A stretch of 64,000 bases of DNA from Ahaetulla prasina (Eukaryota; Chordata; Lepidosauria; Squamata; Colubridae), in assembly GCF_028640845.1 (NCBI RefSeq), contig NC_080542.1, positions 148,737,298-148,801,297 of the forward strand, read 5' to 3'. The notes beneath the pieces were generated by a model that saw only the letters and a program-made list of their open reading frames with translations, was not told the origin of the DNA and made no database searches. Each line of letters opens with the position of its first letter. Within the stretch, counting starts at the first letter, position 1. Made by a program: the position numbers and the translations under genes. Shown one piece after another: positions 24,001 to 38,500 of the stretch.

Positions 24001-27000
24001 AAATGGGGCATCTCCGAATAAGGGACTCCCGATGCTTTAAGATGGGTGGATTTCAGTGCCCAGAATTTTGCTGGCTGGGGCATTCTAGGAGTTGAAGTCC
24101 TCCGGGCTTAAAGTTGCCAAGGTTGGAGACCCTTGCTTTAAGACAGGGAGGACTTCAACTCCCAGAATTCCCCAGGTGGCATTGTTTAAGAGGGGTGGGC
24201 TGCAACTCCCAGATTAGACCCTCAGAAGGTGGGATCGCCTCCCTTGGTGTCTTTAGCTGCCGTATTGTATGTGTTGGCTTTGGGTAACAAGGCTCGACTC
24301 GACCCAAGTCCTCCAGATTTTCTACCTTCTCCATCTCTTGCAGTCGCGGGTCCTCAAACAGCAACCAGGCGAGAGGAACTTCCATGCCTTCTACCAGGTG
24401 AGTTGACTTCTACTATGATGGAGGAGCTGTCAGTATCCTCCTTTCTTCTTGCTTTGGCTTTTGGAGGTCATCTGGCCAGTCATCCAGTCATTCTGGATGA
24501 GATTCAGATTTTACCAGGGTGGCCATCGTGGTCTAAGTTGAGGTGTCCAAGGGCTTCCTCAGTTAGAACATGGACTTACCCTCTTTGACGAAGTTGTCCT
24601 TTTGTGGGAACGTTGTGGTGGCCAGGCAAGATCCCGTCACGTGTCCTCTGGATCAGGGGTCTCCAACCTTTGCAACTTTAAGACTTGTGAACTTCAACTT
24701 GGGGCCTGGGTACTTACGGGACCGCCTGCTGTTACCTCATGCCTCCCACCGTCCCGTACGCTCTCACAGAGAGGGACTTCTCAGGGTGCCGTCCGCCAAA
24801 CAATGTCGGCTGGCAGCCCCCAGGGGAAGATCCTTCTCTGTGGGGGCTCTTATTCTTTGGAATGAACTTCCCCCTGGTCTACGCCAAATAGCTGACCTTC
24901 GGACCTTTCGCCGCGAATTGAAAACATATCTGTTTATTCGCACGGAGCTAGCTTAAACTTTTTAAACTGTTTAGTTTTTAAATTTTAAATTCTATTTATG
25001 TTTTAAATTGGGGTTTTTAGATTTTAAATATTTTAATTTCTCGGCCAATTGTGTAATAAGTTTCTTAATTTAGTTTTTAAATTGTATATTATGTATGTTT
25101 TTAGCCTGGCTGTACACCGCCCTGAGTCCTTCGGGAGAAGGGCGGTCTAGAAATTTAATAAATAATAATAATAATAATAATAACTCCCAGAATTCTGGGA
25201 ATTAAAGTCCACAAGTCTTTTAAGTTGCCAATGTTGGAGACCCCTGCTCTAGATGAGGATCATTCTGGAATCCTAAAATGTTTGCTAGTTCTAAGATGGT
25301 GATCAAGTTGAAAAAAAAACCCAAGAAAGACACATTGAAATCGTTCTAAGTAGTTTCCTTGATAGCTAGTCCTCAATTTACGACGACAATTGAGACCAAA
25401 ATTCCCGTTGCAGACAGTTGTTAAACGAGCTTCATCGCATTTTACGATTTTTCTTGGCCCACTCGTTAAGCAAATTGCTGCAGCTGTTGAGCTTGTAACA
25501 TGGTTGTTAAATGAATCTGGATTCCCCTTTTGACTTTGCTGATCAGAATGTCACAAAAGGGGATCACACGACCCTGCAACCATCGTTGTAAGTATGAGTC
25601 AGTTGCGAACCGTCTTGAATGTTGATCCCGTGACCACGGGAATGCTGCAAAGGTTGTAAGTGTGAAAAACTTTGAACACTCACTAAACAAAGGTTGTAAG
25701 TTGAGATTACATATATTGAAGCTCACCTATAGACAGAATATTGCCAACTTGCAGCATAAAACATAGAACCTGGGAACTATTGAGGAGGACCTGTCTTCAC
25801 CCTCATTCTCATACACAAAGTCTCTAAAATGGCTATTTTTTGCTCTTCTGGGATGCAGCTCTTCTCTCCCACCCAAAAATCCAGACTGTGTTCCATCAGG
25901 TGGCCAAAGAACCACCTTTCCCATCTTCCTTAACTTACTTAATGGTTTGATCTATTAATTGATATATAAAAATAATTAATATATTATCTCCCCCTGGAAA
26001 ATTCTCTTCATGTTGAGCTTTTTGATTCACTGAACAGCCATGTGATTCATTGAACGACTGCAGGGATTTGATAAACAATGGCAGCAAAGGAGAAGAAAAG
26101 GTCACGACCTCGGATGCAACTCCTCTAACAATTGCCTTGCTTAACAACAGTACCAATGGTGATTGTAAGTCAAGGCCAACTTGCATTATGGCTTCTTCCA
26201 AAGGATCTAGGATAGTTTAGTGTCATATTTCTCAACATTGGCAACTTGAAGACCAGTGAAATCTAGTCCTCCCTCATCCTAGAGAGTTCATTGGAGGACT
26301 TGTACCGGTCAGTTTCTCACACTCCAGTCTGCCCAGGTAGACTGGTGGGTTCTGGGATGGACAGGATGGTTGATCCCATGTTATCCACTTTGAGTCACTT
26401 AGAGAAAAGGTAAGACACAAATTCAGCCAAAAAAAAGCCACCCAGATGTGCCTATTTTACAGGGAGTCCTCGACTTACGACCACAACGATTGCTAAGTGA
26501 GACATTTCTTAAGGGGGTTTTGTCCCGTTTTACAACCTTCCTTGCCACATTTGTTAAGCGAATCCCTGCAGTTGTCAGCTTAGTAACACAGTTGTTAAGT
26601 GAATCCGGTTTCTTTGTTGACTGGGCTTGTCAGAAAGTCGCAGAAGAGGATCATGTGTCACTGCAACCGTCATAAATATGAAGCCGTTGCTGAGGGTCTG
26701 AATTTTGCCACGGGAATGCTGCAACGGTCATAAGTGTGAAAAACGATCCTAAGTCACTTCGGTGCTGTTGTTAATATCTCTTTGTTTATTTTTAATCCTG
26801 CAACTTCCCCATGGTCATCTATTTTCTTCATTAATTGGGGTCCAGTTGTTTGCGGTCCCTCTATGTTGAATACCAGGTCATCTGCAAATGCCCTGTAGTT
26901 TGTATTTTTCTTTTTTTTATCCCCATCCCTTTTATTTCTGCGTCATGCCGATTATTTCTATTTAAGCACTTCCAACGTCAAAATGAATAGTTAAGGGGAC

Positions 27001-30000
27001 AATGGACATCCCTGTCTTGTGTCTTTTTTAATATTAGCATTCTTGGTTATGTCCCCATTTCCAATCACTTTTTCAGCCTGTTTAGTATATATTGCCTTGA
27101 TCGTATTAATAAATTTTTCACCAAATTTAGGTGCTGTTGTAATGTCGAACGGTCACTGAATGAATTGTTGTAAGTCGGGTCACTTTTTCCCCTCCAGTTG
27201 CTTCTTGGTGCCTCCGACGCAAAGCTGGAATCTCTCCACTTGGTTGGAGACCCAATGGCCTACAGGTTTACCAAGGAAGGTGGTAGTAATAACAGGGTAA
27301 GTACCACTCCGCTGAATCTATGGCAAGTCCTTCTGGTGATAAGAAGAATTAGAGAAACGTCGATTGTCCGTAAACCAGTGAGGAAAATAATCACAGAAAA
27401 TTAAGTATACTGGAAAATGTTACAAAGAGGCAGATTCGTGTACAGGTAGACTTCTGACCACAATCAAGCCCCAAACATCTGTTGCTAATCAAGACAGTTG
27501 CTAAGTGAATTCTGCCCCATTTTATAACCTTCCATGCCACGGTTGTTAAGTGAATCACTGCCGTTGTTAAGTTAGCAGCACAGCTGTGAAATGAATACAG
27601 CTTCCCCATGGGCTTTTCTTGTCAGAAGGTCACAAAAGGGGATCACGTGCCCTGGGAAACTGTGTCCGTCATAAGTACGAGTCAGTTGCCAAACATCTGA
27701 ATTTTGATCCCGTGACCGTGGAGATGCAGTAATGGTCATAAAGTGTGAAAAACGGTCATACGTCACTTTTTTCAATGCCATTGTAACTTTGAAATGGTCA
27801 CTAAATGAACGGTTGTAAGTCGAAGACTGATCGCAAATACCTCTCAGTTAATCTGTGAAAAATCTCAGAATTTGTGGTTGTATGTGTTAATATTTGTACT
27901 GGGGCAGCTAGTCCACAATTTGCAATGGTTCGTTTAGCGACCATTTCAAAGTTACAACAGCACTGAAAATGTGCTGTTACAAATGCGTTACAGCCATTTT
28001 TCACACTTAACGACCGTTGCAGCATCCCCATGGTCACATAATCAAAGTTCAGACTCTTGGCAACTCATACTTATGACAGTTGCAGCGTCCTGGGGGGGGG
28101 TCACCTGATATGCTTTTGTGACCTTCTGACAAGCAAAGTCAATGGGGAAACCGGATTCACTTAACAACCATGTGACTAACTTAATGTGGTGATTCACTTA
28201 ACGGTGGCAAGAAAGGTCTTAAAGTGAGGCAGAATTCACTTAACAACTGCCTTGCTCAGTCACAGAAATGTCAGACTCCATTGCAGTCATAAGCCGAGGA
28301 CTATATATCAGTTTAGACAGCCCAAGGCTGAATGCACCCCAAATTAATTCATAAGTAGGGTGAATGTGAATATCCAAGCCCTCCCCTGCCCGCGATTAAT
28401 TCTTGTTCTTATTTTACCCCTTTGGTTGTTCTCCATCGATGGCCTTGTACCTTCTGCCCCCTCAAGTCTTTGGAGAGTGAGAAAACCAACTATCAATCCG
28501 TCCTGGATGCCATGAAAGTGATCGGTTTTACTTCTGAAGAGATCAGTTCCGTGCAGAAGATCCTGGCAGCCATTTTACACTTGGTAAAGAACATTGATTT
28601 GACATTTTATCGGCTCACCTTTCGAGGTGGGCCAACATCATGTGAACAACTAGAATATCGCTTTCTGGTATTAGGGTTTGATAACATGATCTTGAAAACT
28701 GATAAGAGATACTTCCTGCCTCTTTTTATACTGAAGAAAATCAAGATGAGTCACCCTTACATTTCTTCCTCACCCTTTCCTGTCTAGTTAAATTAATCCA
28801 ATGTGTCCTGGCCCCATCGGAGCCTGAATCTGTGGGGTCTGGAGGAGAAGACAAGCTAGAACTGGAGATGACAGAGAGCGAGGGGGAGGAAAACGGGGAA
28901 GGACAAAGCCAGTCAGGCTAGGGTTTTCCATGATTAGAACGGCTTGTAGTTAGGGAGAAACGGGGGCCGGAGGGCCAAGAAAGACTAAGAAGGAGAGACT
29001 GAGCTCAGCCAAGGAGCAAGGACCACCCCCTCCTGATCCTCAAGCGCGGAGAGAAGAGAGAAGGCGAGAACAGCACAGACTGAGCCAGCTACTCGGGAGG
29101 GAGTGCCACGCCCTTCTTCACAAGGCACACCTGGGGACTGAGACTTAAGGAGACGCTGTGGAGAGGGGCATTTGTCGGGAACAAGTGTTGAATTTGTGGA
29201 GCCTGGTGTGCACTTGCCGACATCTGGAGATTACTCTGCTCTGTCTTCTACTGTTGCAAACTTGCCCAGTTTGCCTACCTCGCTGCTACTGGCCTTGCTT
29301 ACTGGATTACTCGCAGCCAGAGGCTGTTGAAGGTGCGAGTGAGAGCTTGGCTCCAGGACATGTAGTTAATGTGGGGACATTTGGGAGTAAAGCTAGAGCA
29401 ATAAGGAGGAGTTATTCTCTGGCTGTGTTGCTTCAGTGCCAAGCCCTGGGTCGTCACACAATGCTTACAGAATGGTTGAAAAGTTCTTTCTATCACGAAG
29501 AGGACGATTAAAACGTAACTTTCTTGTAATAAGATAGGATCTTGGCCTCTGATAGAGATGCTTCCCCTCTCCTTTTATACTCAAGAGAATCAAGACGGAT
29601 CGATCTTGAGGTTCTTCCTCACCCTTTCCTGCCTAGTTGAGATAGCCCAATGCTTGCAGAACATTGCTTAAGTGAAACCCTGCAACTGTTAAATTAGTAA
29701 CAGGGTTGTTAAGTGAATTGCCTTATACACTGTAAGCCGCCCTGAGTCTTCGGAGAAGGGCGGGGTATAAATGTAAACAAAAAAAAAAAAATCTGGCTTC
29801 CCTGTTGATTTTGCTGGTCAGAAGGTCGAAAAAGCGGAACAGGTGACCCAGTTAAATTATTTGAATACTTTAACAACCAGTTCTCTGCCGTAATATCCGG
29901 CTAGGTGGGCGTGGCCATAGTGGGCGTGGCCAGGGGGTGTGACAGGCAGCACTCCACCTCCTGAATCCCCCTGGGAGCAAAAATGGGCCACGGGGGGGGG

Positions 30001-33000
30001 ACGGGGGACGTGCTGCGCCCCGCGCCCCGTTTTCGGCCTAGTAGGCCTCCCTGCAGCCTCCTGGGAGCAAAATCAAGCTCCTGGAAGGGGCGGGGCCAGC
30101 CAGCAATTTAACTACTGGTTCGCCTGAACTGCCTGAACCGGCTGAATCCCACCACTGACGCGACCCCAGGACCCTGCAGCCGTCATTAATGTGAGCCAGT
30201 TGTCAAGAAACGGAGTGTAAATCATGTGACCCTGGGGATGCTGCAAGGGTCATAAGTGTGAAAAAAGGTCCTAAAAAAGCCCCTTTTTCCAGGGCCATTT
30301 AAACTTCGGAGAGTCGCTCAGCGTTGTAAGTCGAGGACTAGCTGCATTTAACATCTGACAGATCTTTTCGTCTCCCGAATTTCCAGGGCAACGTGAATTT
30401 CATCTGCTCTGGCGACGAGGTGGCCGTCGAAGACCCACAACTGGTGTCCTACCTGGCGGAGTTGACCTCCACCGAGCCGGAGAGCCTCCTGAACAGCCTC
30501 CTGTATCGGACGGTGGCTGCAGGCGGTGGGGAGGTCATCCAAAAAGGCCACGGTTGCGATGAAGCGAACTACGCGCGGGATGCTTGCGCCAAGGTAACGG
30601 CAGAGTTCGGCTGGACACGGCACCTTCCGTGGTCAGAGGGGGCTTTGGGGGATGTTCATGCGGTTGCTCAGGTGCCTCCTTGGGGTGCCAGCCAGGAGCG
30701 TTTCTTTCCTAGGGATACAGAGACCAGGCAAGACCTGTATGGAGGTCTCAAGAATAAGCGGATATTTGGTTTGGTTTTGGTTTCGTTTACAATTTTCTCA
30801 TTTCAATTTTTTCAATTTTTATTTTTGTTATTTTATTTTATGTTTTATTACATTTTATTTATCTTAATTTAATTTTACTTTAGTATTTTATTTATTTTAA
30901 TTTAATTTTACTTTAGTATTTTATTTATTTTTATCTTTATTTTTTCATAATGTTTTATATTACTTATTACTTATTTATTTATCTTGATTTAATTTTACTT
31001 TAGTTTTTTTATTTATTTTAATCTTATCTTCATTTTGTTTTACTGATCTTTAGTTAGTATTTTTTATCATCTAATTTTAATTTTACTTTATTTTACCTTA
31101 CTTTATTATTTTTATTTTATTTTATTTATTTATTACTATTTTTATTTATATCCCACCTTTATTATTTTTATAAATAATTCAAGGTGGCAAACATACCTAC
31201 TATTCCTTCCTCCTTTTATTTTTCCCACAACAACCACCCTGTGAGGTGGCTTGGGCTTAGAGAGAGAGAGAGAGAGACAGCCCCAAGTCACCCAATTGGC
31301 TTTTGTCCCTAACGTGGTACTAGAACTCACCATCTCCTGGTGATTGGCCCAGAGTCACCCAGCTGGTTTTCATGCCTAAAACAGGACTAAAACTCATGTC
31401 TCTTAAGTAGTTGGCCCAAAGTTGCCCAGCCAATTTATTTGGCTAAGGTGGGACTAGAACTCACTTTTTCCTGTCATTGGCCCAAGGTCATGCAACTGGC
31501 TTTCATGCCTATCGTGGGACTAGAACTCACAGACTGGTGATTGGCCCAGGGTCATCCAGTTGGCTTTTATGCCTAAGGTACAACTATTCTCCTAGTGATT
31601 GGTGTCACCCAGTTGGTTTTTCTTCCTAACATGTTACTAGGCATCACCGTCTCCTGGCGATTGGTGCAGGGTCACCTAGCTGGCTTTCTGGCCTAAGGCA
31701 GGACTAGAACTCACATCTCTTGATGGCTGGCCCAACATCACCAAGCTGACTTGCCTGGCGAAGGTGGGACTAGAACTCCCATCTCCCGCTTTCTAGCATG
31801 GCTTCTTCGCCACCGGATCAAACTAGCTCTGAAATTTAAACTCTTGCGTTTCCTTGCTATTACCCAACTTGGTGTGACTTCACGGCATTTTGAAGAGGAC
31901 AATTTTTAGGTGGGGGGGGGCTTAAACTCGATTCATCCCCAGCACGATGACCCTGCGGTCTTGTCCCCGTGTTCATCCACAGGCTATTTACGAGCGGCTG
32001 TTTTGTTGGATCGTGACCCGTATCAACGCAATCATCGCGGTCAAGGACTATGATCCTCGTATCCACGGCAAAAATACGGTCATTGGTGTCTTGGACATTT
32101 ATGGCTTTGAGATCTTCGACAACAACAGGTAGAAGTCACCAGGGGAATCCTTGGATCGTACAAGCAATCCTCACTTAACGACCAAAAATCGGGCTTGGGA
32201 TTTTGGTCGTAAGTTGTTGCAGTCGTTTAAATGGGCCGTTGCTAGCTGGCCTCAATTTTTTGACTGTGTTGTGATGATCCTAAAGGGAGTCACCAGGGTC
32301 ATCCTGTGAATTACACGGTTGTTAAGGGAACCACATGGTTGTTAAAGTGAAGACATTCTCTCAAATTGACTTTTTTTGCTGGAAAGTGGTAAAAGCTGAC
32401 AAAAACCATGTTGCGAATCACTGTCACGTGACCACGGGAACCTGAAACCGGTCGTAAAGACGAGCCAGTCGTGAACCATGTGATAGTGTGCTTAATTACA
32501 GGACGTCCTCAACTTACAACAGTTCATTTAGTGACTGTTCGAAGTTACAATGGCAGTGAAAGAAATTGACTTATGACCGTTTTTTGTTGTACATCCCCAT
32601 GGATACATGATCCAAACTCTTGGCAACTGACTCATCTTTATGTCGCAGGGTCATGTGATCCCCTTGTGCGACCTTCTGGGAAGCTAAGACAACCGGGAAG
32701 CCTGTTTCATTTAACAACCGTGTTGCTAACTTCATAACTGCAGTGATTCACTTAACAACGGTGGCAAGAAAGGCCATAAAACAAGGCAAAAATACACTTG
32801 ACAACTGTCTTGTTTAGTGACAGACATTTGGGGCACCATTGTGGTCATAAGTTGAGGACTGCTTATACAACAGCAGTTGTAACTTTGTGTGCTGTCCAGC
32901 TCTCGCTCTCTCTCTCTCTCACACACACACACACATATGTATTTGTGGTTTATCAATATTCCCCTGCAACTCTCTTCACCCAAAACCCAGAATTGTCCCA

Positions 33001-35500
33001 ACAAAATCCAGCCACAGGCAGACTGGTGCTAGTCCTCGGAGCAATGGCCAGTGGATCCACACAACTCTTAAAAGTTTCCCAATCCAAATAAACCCACCAG
33101 GCAAGATTAAATCCAAAATGCAAGCGGGTTCCTGAGAGGGAAGAAAAGTCCAGAGTTCGCATGGCACGATCCAAGTTCAAGACACGGTGTGGCATCCAAA
33201 GCGAGGCAGGAATCACAACGACCAAAAAATACACAGCTAAGGAAATGAACACGTTATTCCCAGCATCGCTTCCTACTCTCTGTTGTGCTAAATAGCCAGC
33301 TTCTGGTGCAGCCCACCAAGAGCAGAGAGGCTTCCTCCTGGCGAGCTAGCGGGCTGACCTTCTCTGCTCCTGCCTTCGCTCTGGCCCTACCTGTTCTTGG
33401 ATCAGGTGCAGAAGGCAGTTCCCCTTCCTCATCACTAGCCGGCTGTAGCAGCATGCTTTCTCCACCGAAGCCTCTGGGTTGCTCTGCTCTAGCTATGTTT
33501 GAGCCAAATCCCACACAGGTGGCCATTTGGAGCCATTCTTCAGCTCCTTTCCTGCCTGGAACGGGTTCATCTTCCTCCGAGCTGACATCTGGAGAGATAA
33601 CCGGGGAAGTGCCTTCGCAAGTACTACTCAACTGCTTACTTGTGAGGAAAACCCCTTTTTATTTAACAAGGCAGAAATAAACTGTGTACATGGACAAAGC
33701 TCCAGGTAACAAGTCCTTAGATGTTTCCACAAGCATAGCAGTCTCTGCTCACACCGGCTGAGCTCATTGCAATGTCTGAGTTCCCAGCAGGGAGGCTCAA
33801 TTAGAATAAAATAGAATAGAATTTTTTATTGGCCAAGTGTGATTGGACACACAAGGAATTTGTCTTGGTGCATATGCTCTCAGTGTACATAAAAGAAAAG
33901 ATACCTTCATCAAGGTACAACATTTACAACACAATTGATGGTCAATATATCAATATAAATCATAAGGATTGCCAGCAACAAAGTTACAGTCATACAGTCA
34001 TAAGTGGAAAGAGATGGGTGATGGGAACTATGAGAAGATTAATAGTAGTGCAGATACAGTAAATAGTTTGACTGTGTTGAGGGAATTATTTGTTTAGCAG
34101 AGTGATGGCCTTCGGGAAAAAACTGTTCTTGCGTCTAGTTGTTCTGGTGTGCAGTGCTCTATAGCGTCGTTTTGAGGGTAGGAGTTGAAACAGTTTATGT
34201 CCAGGATGTGAGGGATCTGTAAATATTTTCATGGCCCTCTTCTTGATTCGTGCACTTCAACCCCAACACAAAGAGTCCTGGGTATTGGCAAAGTAATCCT
34301 GGAAAAGTAATCGGACAAAGGGACATCTCCTGTAGCACGTACGGTGGTCTACAACAACCGGTGCCTTCCACACCCCTCCTCGTTACATTCCAGCCAGAGA
34401 GGGGCTTGTTAATGTCTCCTTCTTTTCCCGGATAGCCAGCCCCCAGCTCTCCATTTTTCTCCTCTCTTCTCTCTGCATATACGCACATCTGGGATGGGCC
34501 CCATCTGTTCCTCCCCCTCGCTCAGCTCAGGCCCCGAAAACAGGTGTTTCTCTGCCTGAGCGTGAGTAGATGGGCACTGCTCTGCATCTGGCTCTTGAGT
34601 CTTCTTGCTTCTCTGTTCCTTCCGCAGGCTCCGATGTTGACCTTGGCACCCCCTCCACCTTCTCTGACTGACTGTGGAGCTGGCAGTCAACGAACCACAA
34701 CACATCGTGGTGGGGGGAACTATCACACTTCGACAATAACTCATAAGTAAATTTCTTTGAGTGTGTCATAATTTGGAACGGTTGTTAAGTGATCAATCAT
34801 TAAGCAAGGAATTCCTGTACTTAGATGCGCGCTTGGGGAGGCAGGTTTGTTGGACAATGCTCCTGACCTTCTAAGTCTCTTCTTCCAGCTTTGAGCAGTT
34901 TTGTATCAACTACTGCAACGAGAAACTTCAGCAGCTGTTCATCGAGTTGATCCTCCAGCAGGAACAGCAGGAATACCAGCGCGAGGGGATCGAATGGCAA
35001 CACGTGAGTCCCTTAAACGTTGACACGACCCTCCAAAGTTGCTTATGATCTGAAATTAACTTTTTTCCATAAAACTGGGGAGTTCAACGGTTACAGTTGA
35101 AACTGGACGTATACGGTTAGTCCTCGACTTATGAAGTGGGACCGGAATTTCCATCGCTAAGTGATCTGGTTGTTTAGTGAACCGTGCCCAATTTTACGAT
35201 ATATTTTTTTGCCGCGGTTGTTAGGTGAATCACGCAAATCCCTTTCCCCCCATTGAATTTGGTAGGAAGGTCACAAAGGACGATCCCTTGAATCCAGGAT
35301 TTTGCAACCGTCATAAATACATGCCAGTTGCCCAGTGCCCAGATTTTGATCATGTGATCGTGAGGAAGCTGCAACCGTCGTGAGTGTGAGGAATGACCCT
35401 TTTATCAGCACTGTTGTAACTTTGAACCGTCGTTAAATGAATGGCTGTATGTCGAAGGCTAGTCATAAGTCCCTTTTCATTAAAGGAATGGTATAAATCA

Positions 35501-35597
<97 letters not shown>

Positions 35598-38500
35598 TTT
35601 TAATTTATAGACCGCCCTTCTCCCGAAGGACTCAGGGCGTGAACAGCCAGTTAAAATACAAAACAAACCCATACAATAATTAAAAACTACCCCTAAAAAA
35701 CTGGTCATAAGTCCCCTTTTTCAGCACCGTCGTAACTTTGAATGGTCATTAAATGAAATGTTGTAAATCGAAGAGTACTATAATGTACTGTACTATAATG
35801 GGCAAAGCGGTTTTTCAAATTTCACACTCTCTAGAGCGGTCATTCTCAACCTGTACAACTTTAAAGATTTGTGAACTTCAGCTCCCAGAATTCCCCCTCC
35901 CAGCATGGTTGGGGGAATTCTGGGAGTTGTGGTCTACACACCTTTTTTTTTTTAATTCAAAAGTTTTACAGAAAATTTTCCCCTTTCCCCACCTCCCTCC
36001 CTCCCTTCACAACCCCTCCCCCGACTTCCCGGAACGAGCACAAGGTATAGTTAAAAATAAAACAAACATATGCTAAAAAAATTTTGTCCCAACTTAATTA
36101 TACCCCTACAATCAATTCCTAACTTCCCCCGAAAACAATCAAAAATAATACATCATAATCATTCAAAAACAGTCTGATAACTCTTAGTCTGATATCTACG
36201 TTGAATATAGTCAATCCATTTTTTCCATTCCTTTAAGTATCTTTCTTGCGTATTGTCTTTCAAAAAGGCTGATATCTTCGCCATCTCAGCCAAATTGGCA
36301 ACTTTCAATATCCATTCTTCTATTGTAGGTACTTCTTTTTTCTTCCAGTATTGTCCTATTAGTAATCTTGCTGCTGTTATTAAATTTAAAATCAATTTAG
36401 TCTCAATTACTGTACAGTCCGTAATAATTCCCAACAAAAAAAATTGTGGCAGGAACTTTATCTTCTTTTTCAAAACATTTTGTAAAATCCACCAAATTTT
36501 TATCCAAAAGGCCTTTATATCCTTACAAGTCCACCAAATACACACCTTAAAGCAGCCAAGTTTGGGGGGAAAAACTGTTTTAACCCTTCCCTTGCCAAGC
36601 ATCAACTCTGTCTTCTCTCGACAGATTGAATATTTTGACAATCAAATCATCGTCGATCTGGTGGAAGAGCCACACAAAGGGATCATCGCGATCCTGGACG
36701 AAGCTTGCTTGACTGTAGGCAAAGTCACCGATGCCCTTTTCCTGGAGACCATGGATACCAGGCTTGGCAAGCACCCCCATTATACCAGCAGGAAGGTAAG
36801 AGGATCGTAGGAGTAATATCCCGTAAGGAAGATAATCCGAGGATCCTTTACCGCTCCCATACAGGATAAGGGGAACAAAATTTGGCGATCGCGTAGGGAC
36901 GCTTTTCGGGGAAGGGTTGTGTTTTTATCTGAATAATCTGGATGACACTGCAGCAGCGTAAAAGTTAAAGAAAGCAACAGTGCAATTCGACACCAGGGCA
37001 GCTATAGGGAAGAAAGGGGGCAGGCAATTGGTGACAGGCAGTCCTCGACTTACGACTGTAGCATGAACCAGAATCTCTGTTGCTAAGCAAAGACGTTTTT
37101 CAGTGAGTTGTTTCTGGCTTCCTGAGCTTTTGGGTTTGGCAAATTGCTGCCATTGTTAAGTGTATCACACCACTGTTAAAAAAGGGACGCGGTGGCTCAG
37201 GGGCTAGGACGTTGAGCTTGTCGATTGAAAGGTCGGCAGCTCAGCGGTTCGAATCCCTAGTGCTGCCATATAACAGGGTGAGCTCCCGTTACTTGTCCCA
37301 GCTTCTACCAACCTAGCAGTTTCGAAAGCACGTAAAAATGCAAGTAGAAAAATTAGGGACCACCTGTGGTGGGAAGGTCACAGCGTTCCGTGCACCTTTG
37401 GCGTTGAGTCATGCCGGCCACATGACCACGGAGACGTCTTTGGACAGCGCTGGCTCTTCGGCTTTGAAACGGAGATGAGCACCACCCCCTAGAGTCGGGA
37501 ACGACTAGCACGTATGTGCGAGGGGAACCTTTACCTTACCTTTTTACCATTGTTAACCAGCTTCCTCAATTGACTTGGCTTGTCAGAAGTTGGCTGGGAA
37601 GGTTGCAAATGGCAATCACATGACCCCGGATGATGCAGCCATCCTAAATACATACCAGTAACCAAGTGCCTAAATTTGACGATGTGTTTGTGGGAAATGC
37701 CACAATAGTTGTAAGTGCGAGGACCAGTCATAAGCCACGTTTTTCAGTTTCATTGTAACTTTTGAAAAGCCACTAAACGAATGGTCGTAAATTGATCATA
37801 CTATTATGAAGCTTTCCGAAAGCTGTCCTTTAAAATTGGAAACAGAATCAGAATCGAGCTGGAAGGGACCTTGGAGATCTTCTAGTCCAACCCCCTGCTT
37901 AAGCAGGAGATACTAGGGTCTCCTGCTCGAGCAGGGGGTTAGACTAGATGACCTTCAAGGTGCCTTCCAGCTGACTTTTGGTTGATCAATTAGATTTGTT
38001 TTGTAAAGCCAAGTTAGAAATTTCAACCGTTACAGTCAGTCTTTGGGCCTGGAATTTTGGTCATAGGTTGGGGTGTTGGTGAAACGGATAATCACGTGAG
38101 CTGACTCAATGTTACGACCATTTCTTCAATGGTTGTAAATTGAATCACCACAATTGCGAAGTGAAAAACATGGTTGGTAAGTGAATCCAATCTACACAAT
38201 CCCCCCTTTTGGGCTGTTTTTGGCTTCGCCACATGAGAACAATTCGGATTATGCGAGCGGGGAAAACATACCGTTCCTGTCCTAATGTTCTCTTTTTTAA
38301 TTGCATCCAATTTGTATGGTTATTTCATGCTTATACTTACATATACTGTTACGTTTGACAAATGAATAAATAAATAAAATAAAATAAAAATACACCCACA
38401 CATTACACAACCACACCTTGATCCGCTTCGGCTTGCGTGTTCCCACAGCTCAATTCCACTGACAAATCCATGGAGTATGGACGCGATTTCCGGATCAAGC

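Noticed and set aside
33254..33680. Serine/proline-rich frames of about 125-131 codons on both strands
   Set aside because: They overlap on opposite strands in an LTR-like repeat, with no family match or splice context.
35441..35708. Poly-asparagine / poly-tyrosine frames
   Set aside because: They are translations of the (AAT)n tail of an L2-like LINE.
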